A stretch of DNA of 64,000 bases from JACMLD01 sp963705285 (GCA_963705285.1 OY970066.1:6386001-6450000), one strand, 5' to 3'. Positions 1-9,106 are shown, counted from the first letter of the stretch. Notes: generated by a model from the sequence alone, not told the origin. Translations and numbers: made by a program.

Positions 1-1
1 T

Positions 2-190
2 AATCAAACTGAAGAGAGTGATATTGATTTGCTGTTGGAACAAAAAGAAATTGATTATTTAAAACTTATAGCAACGCTCAGGTATATAGAAGATCTGTTT
101 CCGGGAAAAAAAATTCAGCTGACCAGGAAGGGCCCGCATCTTTCTCAAAAATTTTTGGCAAGTATTCAAAGAGACCTGATGTATGTTTAG
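2..190 (+). CDS. MntA-type nucleotidyltransferase antitoxin, C-terminal part
   Basis: Only the last 62 codons lie in the window; the start is off the left edge. The visible part opens with ESDIDLLLE, the acidic strand of the minimal nucleotidyltransferase fold that holds the metal-binding aspartates. It ends a few residues after a basic stretch. Its stop overlaps the start of the next gene by 8 nt, and that gene encodes a HepT-like HEPN protein, so this is the antitoxin half of an MntA/HepT pair. In studied members MntA inactivates HepT by adding AMP units to a tyrosine of the toxin active site. The GSxxRG half of the NTase motif is outside the window and could not be checked. Confidence 0.8.
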   Translation, partial: NQTEESDIDLLLEQKEIDYLKLIATLRYIEDLFPGKKIQLTRKGPHLSQKFLASIQRDLMYV

Positions 191-539
191 CAGTAAAGAT
201 CGTGTGGAGCTAATAGTAGATTCAATCGATATCATTGAAGAAAGAATGCTCAGAATCAAAACTGATGAAGACTTCATCAGCTCGAAAGATGGGCTAACGG
301 TTCTTGATGCTGTAACGATGAGGCTGCAAAGCATTGGAGAGAATTTTATAAAGATTAATAAAGAAGACCCCGGCCTGATAGAAAACACCCTGAAAATAGA
401 TATAGCCCCCATTGTTGGCTTTAGAAATTTTATCTCGCATAATTATGAGTTGCTTGACTACCAAATTATTTTTAGAATTTGTACTGAACAATTATCGTCG
501 TTAAAAGCAGTGCTATCAGCCTATTTACGTGATCAATAA
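183..539 (+). CDS. hepT: HepT-like HEPN ribonuclease toxin (DUF86)
   Basis: A 118-residue all-helical protein of typical HepT length. Near residues 81-88 it carries RNFISHNY, an exact match to the RX4HXY active-site motif of HEPN ribonucleases; the tyrosine is the residue that MntA enzymes AMPylate. The start ATG overlaps the upstream nucleotidyltransferase by 8 nt, and the 3' end overlaps the helicase start by 11 nt, so all three genes are probably translated from one mRNA. Expected role: a cytoplasmic RNase held inactive by its partner. Direct evidence for toxicity cannot be read from sequence. Confidence 0.88.
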   Translation: MFSSKDRVELIVDSIDIIEERMLRIKTDEDFISSKDGLTVLDAVTMRLQSIGENFIKINKEDPGLIENTLKIDIAPIVGFRNFISHNYELLDYQIIFRICTEQLSSLKAVLSAYLRDQ

Positions 540-3153
540 TACAACAACCGGCATTCATACCAGTAAAGGTTACACCGTCATCAACAACTGGCTTGCCGCA
601 CAGGGCAAGCAGCCATTTGCTTTTCAGGAAGAAGCCTGGCAACATATCATCAATGGCCAAAGCGGATTGGTGAATGCACCTACCGGTTGCGGTAAAACCT
701 TCTCCGTTTTTTTAGGCGCCGTTATTCAATACATTAACCGGTATCCGCACAATTACCAAAGTAATATTAAAAACGGTCTTCAACTATTATGGATTACACC
801 ATTGCGCGCGCTGGCAAAAGACATTGGTCGTGCTATGGAAGAAGTAATTGCCGGCCTGGGTATGCAATGGAAAATTGGTATTCGCAATGGCGATACACAA
901 ACTGCCGAGCGTGAAAAACAAAAACGGCAGATGCCCGAAGTATTGATCATTACACCCGAAAGCCTGCACCTATTGTTGGCACAAAAAGGATATCCCGCTA
1001 TATTTAAAACACTCAACATTGTTGCCGTTGACGAGTGGCATGAACTGCTGGGCAGTAAAAGAGGTGTACAGGTTGAGCTTGCCATTTCGCGTATTGTGGC
1101 AGTATCGGCCAGAAGCAGCGAGCCACCTATTATTGGCGATGCGCCATTGGCCAACAACGCTGAAGCCATAATTACAAATGATGAAACAAACCCCGGAGAA
1201 GCCTTGCCAGCCACCACCCAGCTACCACTCAGCGTATGGGGCATTTCTGCTACCATCGGCAACCTGGAGCAGGCAAAAGATGTATTGCTGGCCAGCCTGG
1301 CAATGCTTAAAAAGGATACCGGCATCATTGTAAAAGCCAACATCTATAAAAATATAGAGATAGAATCTGTAATACCGGCAGAAATTGAAAAATATCCGTG
1401 GGCCGGTCACCTGGGTATTAAACTGGCAGACAGAACAGTACCCATTATTAATGACAGCCGCACCACACTGGTGTTTATCAATACCCGTGGCATGAGCGAA
1501 ATGTGGTACCAGACATTGCTTACGGTGGCGCCAGATTTAGCCGGTGCGCTGGCCTTACACCACGGCAGCATTGAACGCGAACTGCGCACCTGGGTAGAAG
1601 AAGCCTTGCACGCAGGCACATTGAAAGCAGTGGTATGCACGGCCAGCCTCGACCTGGGCGTTGATTTTCGGCCAGTGGAGACCGTTATACAGGTAGGCTC
1701 GCCAAAAGGCGTGGCGCGTTTTCTGCAGAGAGCAGGCCGAAGCGGCCACCAGCCGGATGCCGTGAGTAAAATTTATTTTTTGCCTACTCACTCACTTGAA
1801 CTGGTGGAGGCGGCGGCATTAAAAGAAGGCATCAAAGAAAACCTGATTGAAAGCCGCGACCCAATGATGCTTTGTTTTGATGTGCTTACACAATACCTGT
1901 GTACGCTCGCAGTGGGCGATGGCTTTATTCCATCCGTCATCTACAAAGAAATAAAAGCTACCTATTGTTTTTCAGATATTACCGAACGCGAATGGAATGA
2001 GATATTGTACTTCATCACCCTTGGGGGCAATGCGTTGCAACAATATGATGAATTTAAAAAAGTAACCGTTATAGACGGCATCTACCGCATCATCAGCCGG
2101 CGCATGGCGATGCGCCACCGCATGCACATTGGCACCATTGTAAGCGATGCCATGTTAAAGGTGAAGTTTATGAGCGGTGGCTTTATTGGGGTGATAGAAG
2201 AATACTTTATCTCGAGGCTGGACCCTGGTGATGTGTTTACACTGGCAGGCCGCAACCTTGAGTTGGTGATGATAAAAGACATGACCGTTATTGTAAAAAA
2301 ATCAACCGCCAGCAAATCCATTGTACCCAGCTGGAACGGCGGCAGAATGCCATTGAGCGCCAACCTCGGCAGAAAACTGCGCGAGAAATTCAATGAAGTG
2401 TTTGAAAAGTCACAGGCATTAAAACAAAAAGGTAAACAACGGGATGTTGAATTGATTGCCCTGCAACCCTTGTTTGACCTGCAGGAAAAACTCTCGCACG
2501 TGCCGCGCGCCAATGAATTGCTGGTAGAACACATTGAAACAAAAGACGGTTACCATCTCTTTGTATATCCTTTTGAAGGCAGGCTGGTACATGAGGCCAT
2601 GGCGGCTATACTTGCTTACCGCATCAGTAAAATAACACCCATCACTTTTTCATTTGCCATGAATGATTATGGTTTTGAGTTACTGAGCGATCAGCCTATA
2701 CCTGTAGACGATAGCAATGTGTACGAGCTTTTCAGTCCTGATGATTTGCTGGCGGATATACAACGCAGTGTAAACGCCACCGAAATGGCAAAAAGAAAAT
2801 TCAGGGACATTGCGGTGATTGGCGGGCTTATCTTTCAGGGCATGCCGGGCGAAAAAGTAAAAGCCCGTCACCTTCAATCTTCTGCATCGCTTTTATTTAA
2901 GGTGTTTTTAGAATACGACCCTGATAATATTTTGCTGAAACAGGCCTACCGCGAAGTGTTGGACCAGCAAATGGAAGAAGTACGCCTACGAAATATGCTG
3001 GAGCGCATTCAGCAATCCAATGTAATCATTACTTTTCCTTCGAGGCTTACGCCATTTTGTTTTCCTATCAAAGTAGACAGCATGCGCGAAGACCTTTCCT
3101 CTGAAAAACTGGAAGACCGCGTAAAACGCATGCAGAAACAATTGGAAAAATAA
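529..3153 (+). CDS. Ligase-associated DNA damage response DEXH-box helicase (Lhr family)
   Basis: An 874-residue superfamily 2 helicase. Visible motifs: Walker A PTGCGKT (51-57), motif Ia ITPLRAL (89-95), DEWH box (168-171), SAT motif (240-242) and motif VI QRAGRSGH (400-407), followed by the Lhr winged-helix and C-terminal region. The family normally sits with an ATP-dependent DNA ligase, an exonuclease and the phosphoesterase PdeM; PdeM is present downstream, while the ligase is not in this window. The start must be the GTG at 529: an in-frame stop lies at 502-504 and no ATG occurs before the conserved N-terminus. That start lies inside the last codons of hepT, implying translational coupling to the toxin gene. 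Most similar members are about 820 residues, so the length is normal. Confidence 0.92.
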   Translation: MINNTTTGIHTSKGYTVINNWLAAQGKQPFAFQEEAWQHIINGQSGLVNAPTGCGKTFSVFLGAVIQYINRYPHNYQSNIKNGLQLLWITPLRALAKDIGRAMEEVIAGLGMQWKIGIRNGDTQTAEREKQKRQMPEVLIITPESLHLLLAQKGYPAIFKTLNIVAVDEWHELLGSKRGVQVELAISRIVAVSARSSEPPIIGDAPLANNAEAIITNDETNPGEALPATTQLPLSVWGISATIGNLEQAKDVLLASLAMLKKDTGIIVKANIYKNIEIESVIPAEIEKYPWAGHLGIKLADRTVPIINDSRTTLVFINTRGMSEMWYQTLLTVAPDLAGALALHHGSIERELRTWVEEALHAGTLKAVVCTASLDLGVDFRPVETVIQVGSPKGVARFLQRAGRSGHQPDAVSKIYFLPTHSLELVEAAALKEGIKENLIESRDPMMLCFDVLTQYLCTLAVGDGFIPSVIYKEIKATYCFSDITEREWNEILYFITLGGNALQQYDEFKKVTVIDGIYRIISRRMAMRHRMHIGTIVSDAMLKVKFMSGGFIGVIEEYFISRLDPGDVFTLAGRNLELVMIKDMTVIVKKSTASKSIVPSWNGGRMPLSANLGRKLREKFNEVFEKSQALKQKGKQRDVELIALQPLFDLQEKLSHVPRANELLVEHIETKDGYHLFVYPFEGRLVHEAMAAILAYRISKITPITFSFAMNDYGFELLSDQPIPVDDSNVYELFSPDDLLADIQRSVNATEMAKRKFRDIAVIGGLIFQGMPGEKVKARHLQSSASLLFKVFLEYDPDNILLKQAYREVLDQQMEEVRLRNMLERIQQSNVIITFPSRLTPFCFPIKVDSMREDLSSEKLEDRVKRMQKQLEK

Positions 3154-3155
3154 AA

Positions 3156-3179
3156 AAAGCAGACCGTAAGATCTGCTTT
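3156..3179. terminator. Bidirectional intrinsic terminator
   Basis: An 8-bp perfect stem (AAAGCAGA / TCTGCTTT) with an 8-nt loop lies between the convergent helicase gene and the membrane-protein gene. The A-run on its left side gives a U-run for the minus-strand transcript; the plus side has only a short T tract. Confidence 0.65.
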
Positions 3180-3190
3180 CTATGATTAGT

Positions 3191-3706
3191 TTATTTGTTG
3201 ATTAGGTATTTTCGCTGGGTAGTATACAGAATAACAAATAAAAGCACGAAGCCTACCATAATCATTCCACCAAAACCTGTAATTGAGGCCATGCCAATAA
3301 AGATAATCGACGCAATTACTGGCAGTACCTCGCCTACTACGTACAATAAATAACCCTGGGCTTTTAGTTTACGCATTTGCATGGCACCCACCAGGCACAA
3401 CGCCAACCCCACCAGTCCAATCAGTGTTAGTGGTATACGGCTCTCGTAACTTTTCCTGGCTATTTCCAATGCCTCGGGCGACATCATTTTTTTTGCAAAT
3501 TCAGGCATTTTGTCAAAATCGGGGCTGTTAATGGCAGCTTCCATTTTATCTAACCCGCTCTTTGCATTAAAAAAATTATACACCGTAAACAGGAAACCAA
3601 CACCACATCCAACAAACGTGAGAATGGTTAATGTGTTAAGGCTGCCCGGCAGTTTAGGTTTTTCTGATGGCAATGAAAAACTACCGGCTTGGTTTAAGTC
3701 TGACAT
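3191..3706 (-). CDS. Predicted integral membrane protein of unknown function
   Basis: 171 residues with a short polar N-terminus, then hydrophobic segments around residues 25-45, 92-110, 116-140 and 143-164, giving about four membrane helices. A charged loop of about 45 residues separates the first two. No catalytic motif was recognised. It lies on the opposite strand between the helicase gene and pdeM, so it interrupts what is usually a compact repair cluster. Inner-membrane location is inferred from hydrophobicity alone. Confidence 0.75.
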   Translation of the reverse strand: MSDLNQAGSFSLPSEKPKLPGSLNTLTILTFVGCGVGFLFTVYNFFNAKSGLDKMEAAINSPDFDKMPEFAKKMMSPEALEIARKSYESRIPLTLIGLVGLALCLVGAMQMRKLKAQGYLLYVVGEVLPVIASIIFIGMASITGFGGMIMVGFVLLFVILYTTQRKYLINK

Positions 3707-3767
3707 AATAGTAGATTTTGGTTGATGTTAAAATTATCGATAAAATTATAGAACTAAGTGGTAAAAC

Positions 3768-3822
3768 GAGAAAAAGAGTTTGCTATGGGGATTTGCTAGA
3801 GATTAAAAGAGAAAAAGAGTTT
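3768..3822. repeat. Short direct repeat in the intergenic region upstream of pdeM
   Basis: The 14-mer GAGAAAAAGAGTTT occurs at 3768-3781 and 3809-3822, each followed two bases later by TATGG. Slightly further on, ATCTCTTAGC also occurs twice, and its second copy leads into the candidate pdeM promoter. The 3707-3975 gap looks like a locally duplicated purine-rich non-coding region; an open frame across it shows no recognisable protein features. Confidence 0.5.
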
Positions 3823-3954
3823 TTATGGACTATAAACACCACTCTTCGTTTTGTCCTGTTTTCTTTTTTTCTTACCCCTAGTACTTGTTGCACTTCATCT
3901 ACTTTCTCTTTTGATCTCTTAGCATTTTAGACTGCTTTTTTTCTTTCAATCTCT

Positions 3955-3962
3955 TAGCTTTG
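3955..3962 (+). promoter_or_regulatory. Candidate -7 element for pdeM
   Basis: TAGCTTTG matches the Bacteroidota -7 consensus TAnnTTTG and lies 13 nt before the pdeM ATG. No good TTTG -33 box is seen at the expected 19-21 nt spacing, so this is a partial match. Confidence 0.4.
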
Positions 3963-3975
3963 CAGTCCTTTATTT

Positions 3976-4632
3976 ATGGGCGCTCCTTTTCATCACATAT
4001 TATTTGGCCAGCATTGCTGGCTGTCTGCAGAACGCATGCTGTTTTGGGAAGATCAGAAAGCTTTGGTGGTATCTGATTTGCATTTTGGCAAAACCGGTCA
4101 TTTCAGGAAAGAAGGTATTGCCGTACCGCAATCTGTATACAAAGAAGACCTGCAGCGGCTGGTGAGTCAATTGCAATTTTTTCAACCACAACGCCTGATT
4201 GTAGTGGGCGATATGTTTCATAGTCGCGCCAATAAAGAGCTGGACTGGTTTAAAAAGTGGAGAGAAGATTTTCCTGGTTTGCACATAGAATTAATTATGG
4301 GTAACCATGATATATTGCAACGCAAATGGTATGAAGAGGCCGGCGTTACCATGCACTATCATCAACACAGTATTGACAATTTTTCTTTTTTGCACGATAT
4401 TGGGGCCGCAGCCAAATTAAACATCAGCAACTTTGTATTTTCAGGGCATATACACCCCGGCGTGCGCATTAGCGGGGGCGGCAGGCAAACATTGCAGTTT
4501 CCGTGTTTTTATTTTACCCCATCATTTTGTGTACTGCCTGCTTTCAGCCGGTTTACGGGACTGGCTATGATAAAGCCAAAAGAAGACGACCAGGTGTTTG
4601 CTATTGTAAACCAGTCAATCATTCCACTGTAA
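3976..4632 (+). CDS. pdeM: Ligase-associated DNA damage response endonuclease PdeM (metallophosphoesterase)
   Basis: 218 residues with the calcineurin-like metallophosphoesterase signature: SDLHFGK (33-39), VGDMFHS (77-83), GNHD (109-112) and GHIH (157-160), which supply the di-metal ligands. The HFGKTGHFR segment is typical of the PdeM branch that accompanies ligase-associated helicases. Expected activity is metal-dependent DNA nuclease/phosphodiesterase in a ligase-linked repair pathway. It overlaps the following deacetylase-fold gene by 1 nt (TAATG), so the two are co-translated. Confidence 0.9.
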   Translation: MGAPFHHILFGQHCWLSAERMLFWEDQKALVVSDLHFGKTGHFRKEGIAVPQSVYKEDLQRLVSQLQFFQPQRLIVVGDMFHSRANKELDWFKKWREDFPGLHIELIMGNHDILQRKWYEEAGVTMHYHQHSIDNFSFLHDIGAAAKLNISNFVFSGHIHPGVRISGGGRQTLQFPCFYFTPSFCVLPAFSRFTGLAMIKPKEDDQVFAIVNQSIIPL

Positions 4633-5537
4633 TGCTGCACATTGCCTGGCACCCGGTATACGCGCATCCCTTGCCTGAAGGACATCGTTTTCCAATGATT
4701 AAATACGAACTGATTCCAGAGCAGTTGGTATATGAAGGCAGTATTACAACCAGTAACCTTTTTTCACCGGCTGTATGTGCAGATGAAATTATTTTACTCA
4801 CGCATACACCAGCTTACCTTGAAAAATTAAAACAACAAAGCCTTTCGCCCAAAGAGCAACGCCATATCGGATTTCCGCAATCAACCACGCTTACAGAAAG
4901 AGAGCTGATCATTACGCAGGGCACCATCGATTGCTGCCACCATGCATTTACCCACGGCGTTGCCATGAATGTTGCCGGTGGAACACACCATGCGTTTGCA
5001 GACAGGGGCGAAGGATTTTGTATGCTGAATGACTTTGCAGTAGCTGCCAATTACCTGCTGCACCAACAGCTGGCCCGCCAAATAATGATTATTGATTTGG
5101 ATGTACACCAGGGAAACGGAACAGCAAAAATTTTTGAACACAACAACAGGGTTTTTACCTTCAGCATGCATGGCGCACACAACTATCCTTTTCATAAAGA
5201 ACATTCTGATCTGGATATACCGTTAAACGATGGTATTTCAGACGATGAATACCTGCAGTTGCTCACATCGCATCTTACCACCATTATCAGGGACGTACAG
5301 CCCGACTTTGCATTTTTTTTATCGGGTACCGACATTCTTTCAACCGATAAATTTGGCAAGCTTAACATCTCCATGGAGGGTTGTAAACAAAGGGATGCTA
5401 TTGTATTTGAGATGCTGCACCAACAAAATATACCTTGTGTAACGGCCATGGGTGGCGGCTATTCCGCAGATGTTAATATTGTTGTGGAGGCACATTGCAA
5501 TACATTCCGCACGGCGCTGGAAGTATATAATTTATAA
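4632..5537 (+). CDS. Histone deacetylase family protein
   Basis: 301 residues from the ATG that overlaps the pdeM stop; a longer frame from 4503 exists but the family N-terminus (HPVYAHPLPEGHRFPM) fits the later start. Deacetylase-fold landmarks: GGTHHA (116-121), DLDVHQGNGT (155-164, zinc ligands D157 and H159), SGTDILSTD (231-239, zinc ligand D234) and the late GGGY motif. Bacterial members deacylate small molecules or acetyl-lysine; the substrate here is unknown. Position in a 1-nt overlapping pair with pdeM suggests co-expression with the repair genes. The 3' end overlaps the convergent DUF5916 gene by 6 nt. Confidence 0.9.
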   Translation: MLHIAWHPVYAHPLPEGHRFPMIKYELIPEQLVYEGSITTSNLFSPAVCADEIILLTHTPAYLEKLKQQSLSPKEQRHIGFPQSTTLTERELIITQGTIDCCHHAFTHGVAMNVAGGTHHAFADRGEGFCMLNDFAVAANYLLHQQLARQIMIIDLDVHQGNGTAKIFEHNNRVFTFSMHGAHNYPFHKEHSDLDIPLNDGISDDEYLQLLTSHLTTIIRDVQPDFAFFLSGTDILSTDKFGKLNISMEGCKQRDAIVFEMLHQQNIPCVTAMGGGYSADVNIVVEAHCNTFRTALEVYNL

Positions 5538-8024
5538 CGATCTTTTTATCCGCGCCCTTAGATCCTGGTAATTGAGAAAATATATAAACCGTAGTGTTAT
5601 TTCATTACCATGAGGTTGGGAAAAAAGATTCAGCAAATTTTTTGAGTACAGGCGGTTGTCAGTGCCAGACAATGCGTTCAAATAATCACTGCCCAGCCAG
5701 TTTTTATAACCCAATATAATGCGGCTGCCCAGGCTAAAATCCCAGGTGTAAAAAACATCGAGGTTAAAAATATTGTAGTTGGCATTGTAATCGCCCGGTT
5801 TCAGATCAGTTCTTTCAATCCAGTAACCATCATTGCCTACGTAATAGAGATTGGTGTTCTCCAGTTTGTTCCAGTAATGCCTTGCCCTGAAAGTGAGGTT
5901 CATGCGCGATGTAAAATTGTACGTGCCGCTGATAATGCTGGTAACGTCTGTGAATTTGCGTCTTGCCAGCACAGGTTCATCGGTATTATCAAAAATAAAT
6001 GACCTGCCGTTGTTCGCCAGGCCCCACTGACCGTTATCATGACGCCGGCGTAAAGAGCCTTCTATGGTAAATTTATCGCCAAAGCGGTAGCGGGCACCAA
6101 GCGTAATCGCATTGTACGGGTCGTTGGGCAAGGGCCCTTCGGCAAAACCGAGATTCCAGTTTACAAACAATTTCTTGCGCGAATCGCTGCTGCCACTGAT
6201 AAAAGCAGAATAATAGGGAGATCTTTTCAGCATTCTGCCGGTAGTTTGCAATTCAAAATAATCGTTGTACCAGAAAGGCTGTATGGGTATGCTGATGGTG
6301 AGATCCCAAAAATTATTAAATACCCAAAAGGCTGATGGCTTAAATTCGGTAGCCTGGTACCCAAATGGTTTATACAAATAGCTTTGTAATGCAGTGAATG
6401 CATACCGCTGGTTTAAAAAATGATCAGTAGCCTGAAAAATATTGTAACTGATCTCGCCGGTGGTCAGTACCTGGTTGGCGGCGGGCAGGTAGCCCAAATC
6501 ATTGGGGTCGTACAAATCTGACTGCGTAATATTGTTGACAAACCATTGCCATTTGCCACTTACTTTGCCAATTTGTGTTTCATTGCTAAACCCGTCATAA
6601 CCGCCGGCGCCAAATATTTTGCTGTAACGTGGTTTTACACTTACACCATATTTGTTTTCTTTATCAAACAGCACCACGTCTAACGCTGTTACGTTGGCAT
6701 CATTGGCACGGCCGTTTCTCAGTACATTGGTATTGGTTAAGGTAATAGAAGAACGGTTATTGAGCGCCTGGTCAAGTACAATAATATTATAATTCGCCAG
6801 TTCTTCGGTATTGATGGTAGAATCTCTGCCGGTAACGGTGTTGTACAAGCGCGCCCTTACGGGTTCTGTTACCGAATTAAAAATACCTATGCCTAGGTTG
6901 TGTTTGTTGCGACCAGAAAATTTTATGGCATTGTACAGCCGGGTCACGGCCGGATTTTTTAAAACTGTATAGTTGGTGCTGTTGTCGGCAAAATTTTTTA
7001 CGTTGTAATATCCGCCGGGTGTTCTGCCAATGCGGCGGCTGTAAAAGATGCCTGCTTTGTTAAACAGTTCTGTACCTTCTGTAAAAAACTGGCGGTTCTC
7101 TTTAAACAATAATTCAAAAGGGCTGATGTTATTGATAACGTTATCTGATATTACCTGTCCAAAATCTGGTATCAATGTGGCATCCAGTGTAAAACTTTCA
7201 TTAAGACCGTACTTCACATCCAGGCCTCCGCTTTTCAGCCATTCTGTTTCATACCCGGTCTTTTGTTGCGGATTGCTTCGGTACCCGCCGCTTACATACG
7301 GCGAAAAGCTTAGGCGTAGCGGGGGTGCTAGTCTTTCAAGGCCTTTTAAATAGCCAAACTGGTTTACAAAACCATTGTTGTTGGGGTTTACTTCGTTCCA
7401 GAATGCAGCTTCATTGTTGCGCCTGCTGAAACGTAAGAAGTTGATGCCCCAGTCTTGTATACTTTTCTTGGCAAAACGAACCGAGAAATACGGAATTTTT
7501 AATTCAACCGTCCAGCCGTCTTTTTGCATTTCCACTTTACTTTCCCAAACGGCATCCCAGCTTAAATCGCCATAAATACCAAAATCGGGTTTTGCGGAGG
7601 CGGATAATCGTGCATCGGTTTGCACGTTACGGGTGGTTACCAAAAACTGGTAAGCGTTCTGATGGTCGTTATAGGTATCTATGAAAACCGAAAAGTAATC
7701 TACGTTCGCCCTGTTCTGGTTATCGCGGGTGGTAAACTGTTTTTTTATCTGGGTGGGATCTTCATACATGTATGCACCAATGTATACGGCCGCATCATCA
7801 TAAATAACTTTCACCGTTGTTTTTACTTTGGAAGGCTTCCCAAAGACAGGGGAATTGGTAATAAAGTCAACTGCTTCCGGAACATTCTTCCATGCGCTAT
7901 CCGATAACGAGCCATCTATCCTGGGTGGCAATGAAGTTTTAATAGCCTGAAGGCTTTTATGTTGCGCAGCTGCAGTCAGGCATATCCCACAAGTCAGCAG
8001 TCCCAGGCAGATAAGTATTCGCAT
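5532..8024 (-). CDS. DUF5916 outer-membrane protein with N-terminal CBM9-like domain
   Basis: 830 residues with a Sec signal peptide (cleavage near AAAQ, about residue 21). A carbohydrate-binding family 9-like sandwich follows (about 25-215, starting PPRIDGSLSDSAW), then a long beta-strand-rich region with the alternating aromatic pattern of an outer-membrane barrel, ending in RIKRSL. This is the standard architecture of Bacteroidota DUF5916 proteins, whose ligand and function are not established. Transcribed alone; its stop overlaps the convergent deacetylase gene. Confidence 0.88.
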   Translation of the reverse strand: MRILICLGLLTCGICLTAAAQHKSLQAIKTSLPPRIDGSLSDSAWKNVPEAVDFITNSPVFGKPSKVKTTVKVIYDDAAVYIGAYMYEDPTQIKKQFTTRDNQNRANVDYFSVFIDTYNDHQNAYQFLVTTRNVQTDARLSASAKPDFGIYGDLSWDAVWESKVEMQKDGWTVELKIPYFSVRFAKKSIQDWGINFLRFSRRNNEAAFWNEVNPNNNGFVNQFGYLKGLERLAPPLRLSFSPYVSGGYRSNPQQKTGYETEWLKSGGLDVKYGLNESFTLDATLIPDFGQVISDNVINNISPFELLFKENRQFFTEGTELFNKAGIFYSRRIGRTPGGYYNVKNFADNSTNYTVLKNPAVTRLYNAIKFSGRNKHNLGIGIFNSVTEPVRARLYNTVTGRDSTINTEELANYNIIVLDQALNNRSSITLTNTNVLRNGRANDANVTALDVVLFDKENKYGVSVKPRYSKIFGAGGYDGFSNETQIGKVSGKWQWFVNNITQSDLYDPNDLGYLPAANQVLTTGEISYNIFQATDHFLNQRYAFTALQSYLYKPFGYQATEFKPSAFWVFNNFWDLTISIPIQPFWYNDYFELQTTGRMLKRSPYYSAFISGSSDSRKKLFVNWNLGFAEGPLPNDPYNAITLGARYRFGDKFTIEGSLRRRHDNGQWGLANNGRSFIFDNTDEPVLARRKFTDVTSIISGTYNFTSRMNLTFRARHYWNKLENTNLYYVGNDGYWIERTDLKPGDYNANYNIFNLDVFYTWDFSLGSRIILGYKNWLGSDYLNALSGTDNRLYSKNLLNLFSQPHGNEITLRFIYFLNYQDLRARIKRSL

Positions 8025-8110
8025 GATGGTTATCCACCAAAAATAACTGAAAAAAACTTTTGTTTATAAATTAAGGGTACAAATCAATTTAGTAATGGTT
8101 TATACTTATT

Positions 8111-8141
8111 AAAAAAATAATGAGCTGATTAACAGCTCATT
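8111..8141 (-). terminator. Intrinsic terminator, minus strand
   Basis: A 9-bp perfect stem AATGAGCTG / CAGCTCATT (8119-8127 with 8133-8141) with a 5-nt loop. On the minus strand it is followed by a run of seven Ts (the A-run at 8111-8117). It would end transcripts coming from the S24 regulator gene about 200 bp upstream. Confidence 0.75.
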
Positions 8142-8308
8142 TATAGCATTTAAAACATTATGATTAAAAGTGTATTCCTAAAATATTCGTCTTGGTTATT
8201 GGTGAAATATACGCATCCACTTCGCTGTTTAAAAAGCCATCACTGGCCAATGCCATTCAATGTAATAATGGGAAAGGTATCCTGGCTGTAAAGACAGCAA
8301 AACAGGCT

Positions 8309-8324
8309 AATAAATAGTGCCCCG
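8309..8324. repeat. 16-bp direct repeat, left copy
   Basis: AATAAATAGTGCCCCG occurs here and again, in the same orientation, at 9182-9197. The two copies bracket the S24 regulator gene and its promoter region (857 bp between them). Confidence 0.7.
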
Positions 8325-8345
8325 TTGATGACATACTACGCCAGA

Positions 8346-9095
8346 CTAATTCATGCGTTTCTTTAACGTGGTTACCTGGTCCTGCAAATTGGTGACCAGG
8401 TTAGCCAACTGGTTTACATCCCACCGGTTTTGCTGGCTGGCTTTTGTAATCACCATTTGCGCCTGCCAAAGCTCCAATACATCATCTGCTTCTACATGGT
8501 AAGGTTGATAAGATGGATTATCACTTACCAGCGTGAGCTTGCTTTTTGATCTGCCGCTTTTTACGATGCGTTTGTATACAATACCTTCCTGGCGCGAAAT
8601 AACAATATATGTGTTGCTGCTTTTTACATGGTCGAGGCTTTCTACTTTTTCCCCAACAATGACAGAACCGCTGGGGGTTGGCAGCATGGAATCTCCAATA
8701 ATTTCAAAGGCACGGTAGGTACCGGGTGCCAGCATGGGGAGGGTAAATGTATTGAGCTCGTCTACAAATTCGGGGTCTGCATAACCGGCCAGGTAACCAG
8801 CAGCAGCTTTTACGGGTACAAACTGAATATCTGTAGTGCCCGATGCCAGTTTGGACGCACGACGTTTGGCAAGAAAATTATTTTTAGTATCGCCGAGATC
8901 CTTCAGCAGCAGCTCATCGAGCGATAATTTAAAAATGCTGCCGATATTCTCCAGCACTTCTATCCTGGGTTCGGCACGCTCTTCTTCATAAGCGCCCAAC
9001 AGCGAACGTTTAATCTTTAGTTTACTGGCAAATTCTTCCTGTGTCCAGCCACGCAGGCGACGGAGATAGCGTAAGTTTTTTCCGGCGAATGTCAT
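8346..9095 (-). CDS. XRE-family regulator with S24 (LexA/CI-like) self-cleavage domain
   Basis: 249 residues. The N-terminal helix-turn-helix (about 5-62; WTQEEFASKLKIKRSLLGAYE) is XRE type. The C-terminal part is an S24 peptidase domain with a candidate Ala-Gly cleavage bond at 99-100 (AAAGY), catalytic serine S136 in GDSMLP and lysine K175 in VYKRI. The spacing is very close to that of LexA and phage repressors. A C-terminal tail of about 30 residues looks like a short coiled coil. Expected role: a DNA-damage-responsive repressor that inactivates itself. It is not canonical LexA, whose HTH is winged. A dyad just upstream of its start may be its own operator. Confidence 0.88.
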   Translation of the reverse strand: MTFAGKNLRYLRRLRGWTQEEFASKLKIKRSLLGAYEEERAEPRIEVLENIGSIFKLSLDELLLKDLGDTKNNFLAKRRASKLASGTTDIQFVPVKAAAGYLAGYADPEFVDELNTFTLPMLAPGTYRAFEIIGDSMLPTPSGSVIVGEKVESLDHVKSSNTYIVISRQEGIVYKRIVKSGRSKSKLTLVSDNPSYQPYHVEADDVLELWQAQMVITKASQQNRWDVNQLANLVTNLQDQVTTLKKRMN

Positions 9096-9106
9096 AACTA
9101 ATTAAT

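Larger units (their letters stand above)
8025..8345. other. Intergenic region between the DUF5916 gene and the S24 regulator
   Basis: The 321-bp gap is AT-rich. It contains a strong hairpin (8119-8141) and the left copy of a 16-bp direct repeat (8309-8324). No convincing coding sequence or RNA gene was seen. Confidence 0.6.

Noticed and set aside
3718..3930. 70-codon open frame between the membrane-protein gene and pdeM
   Set aside because: Low-complexity Phe/Ser/Cys-rich translation over a duplicated purine/pyrimidine-rich region, no start signal and no family features. Treated as non-coding.
4503..4631. Upstream start for the histone-deacetylase-fold gene
   Set aside because: It would overlap pdeM by about 130 bp. 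The ATG overlapping the pdeM stop by 1 nt gives the expected family N-terminus.
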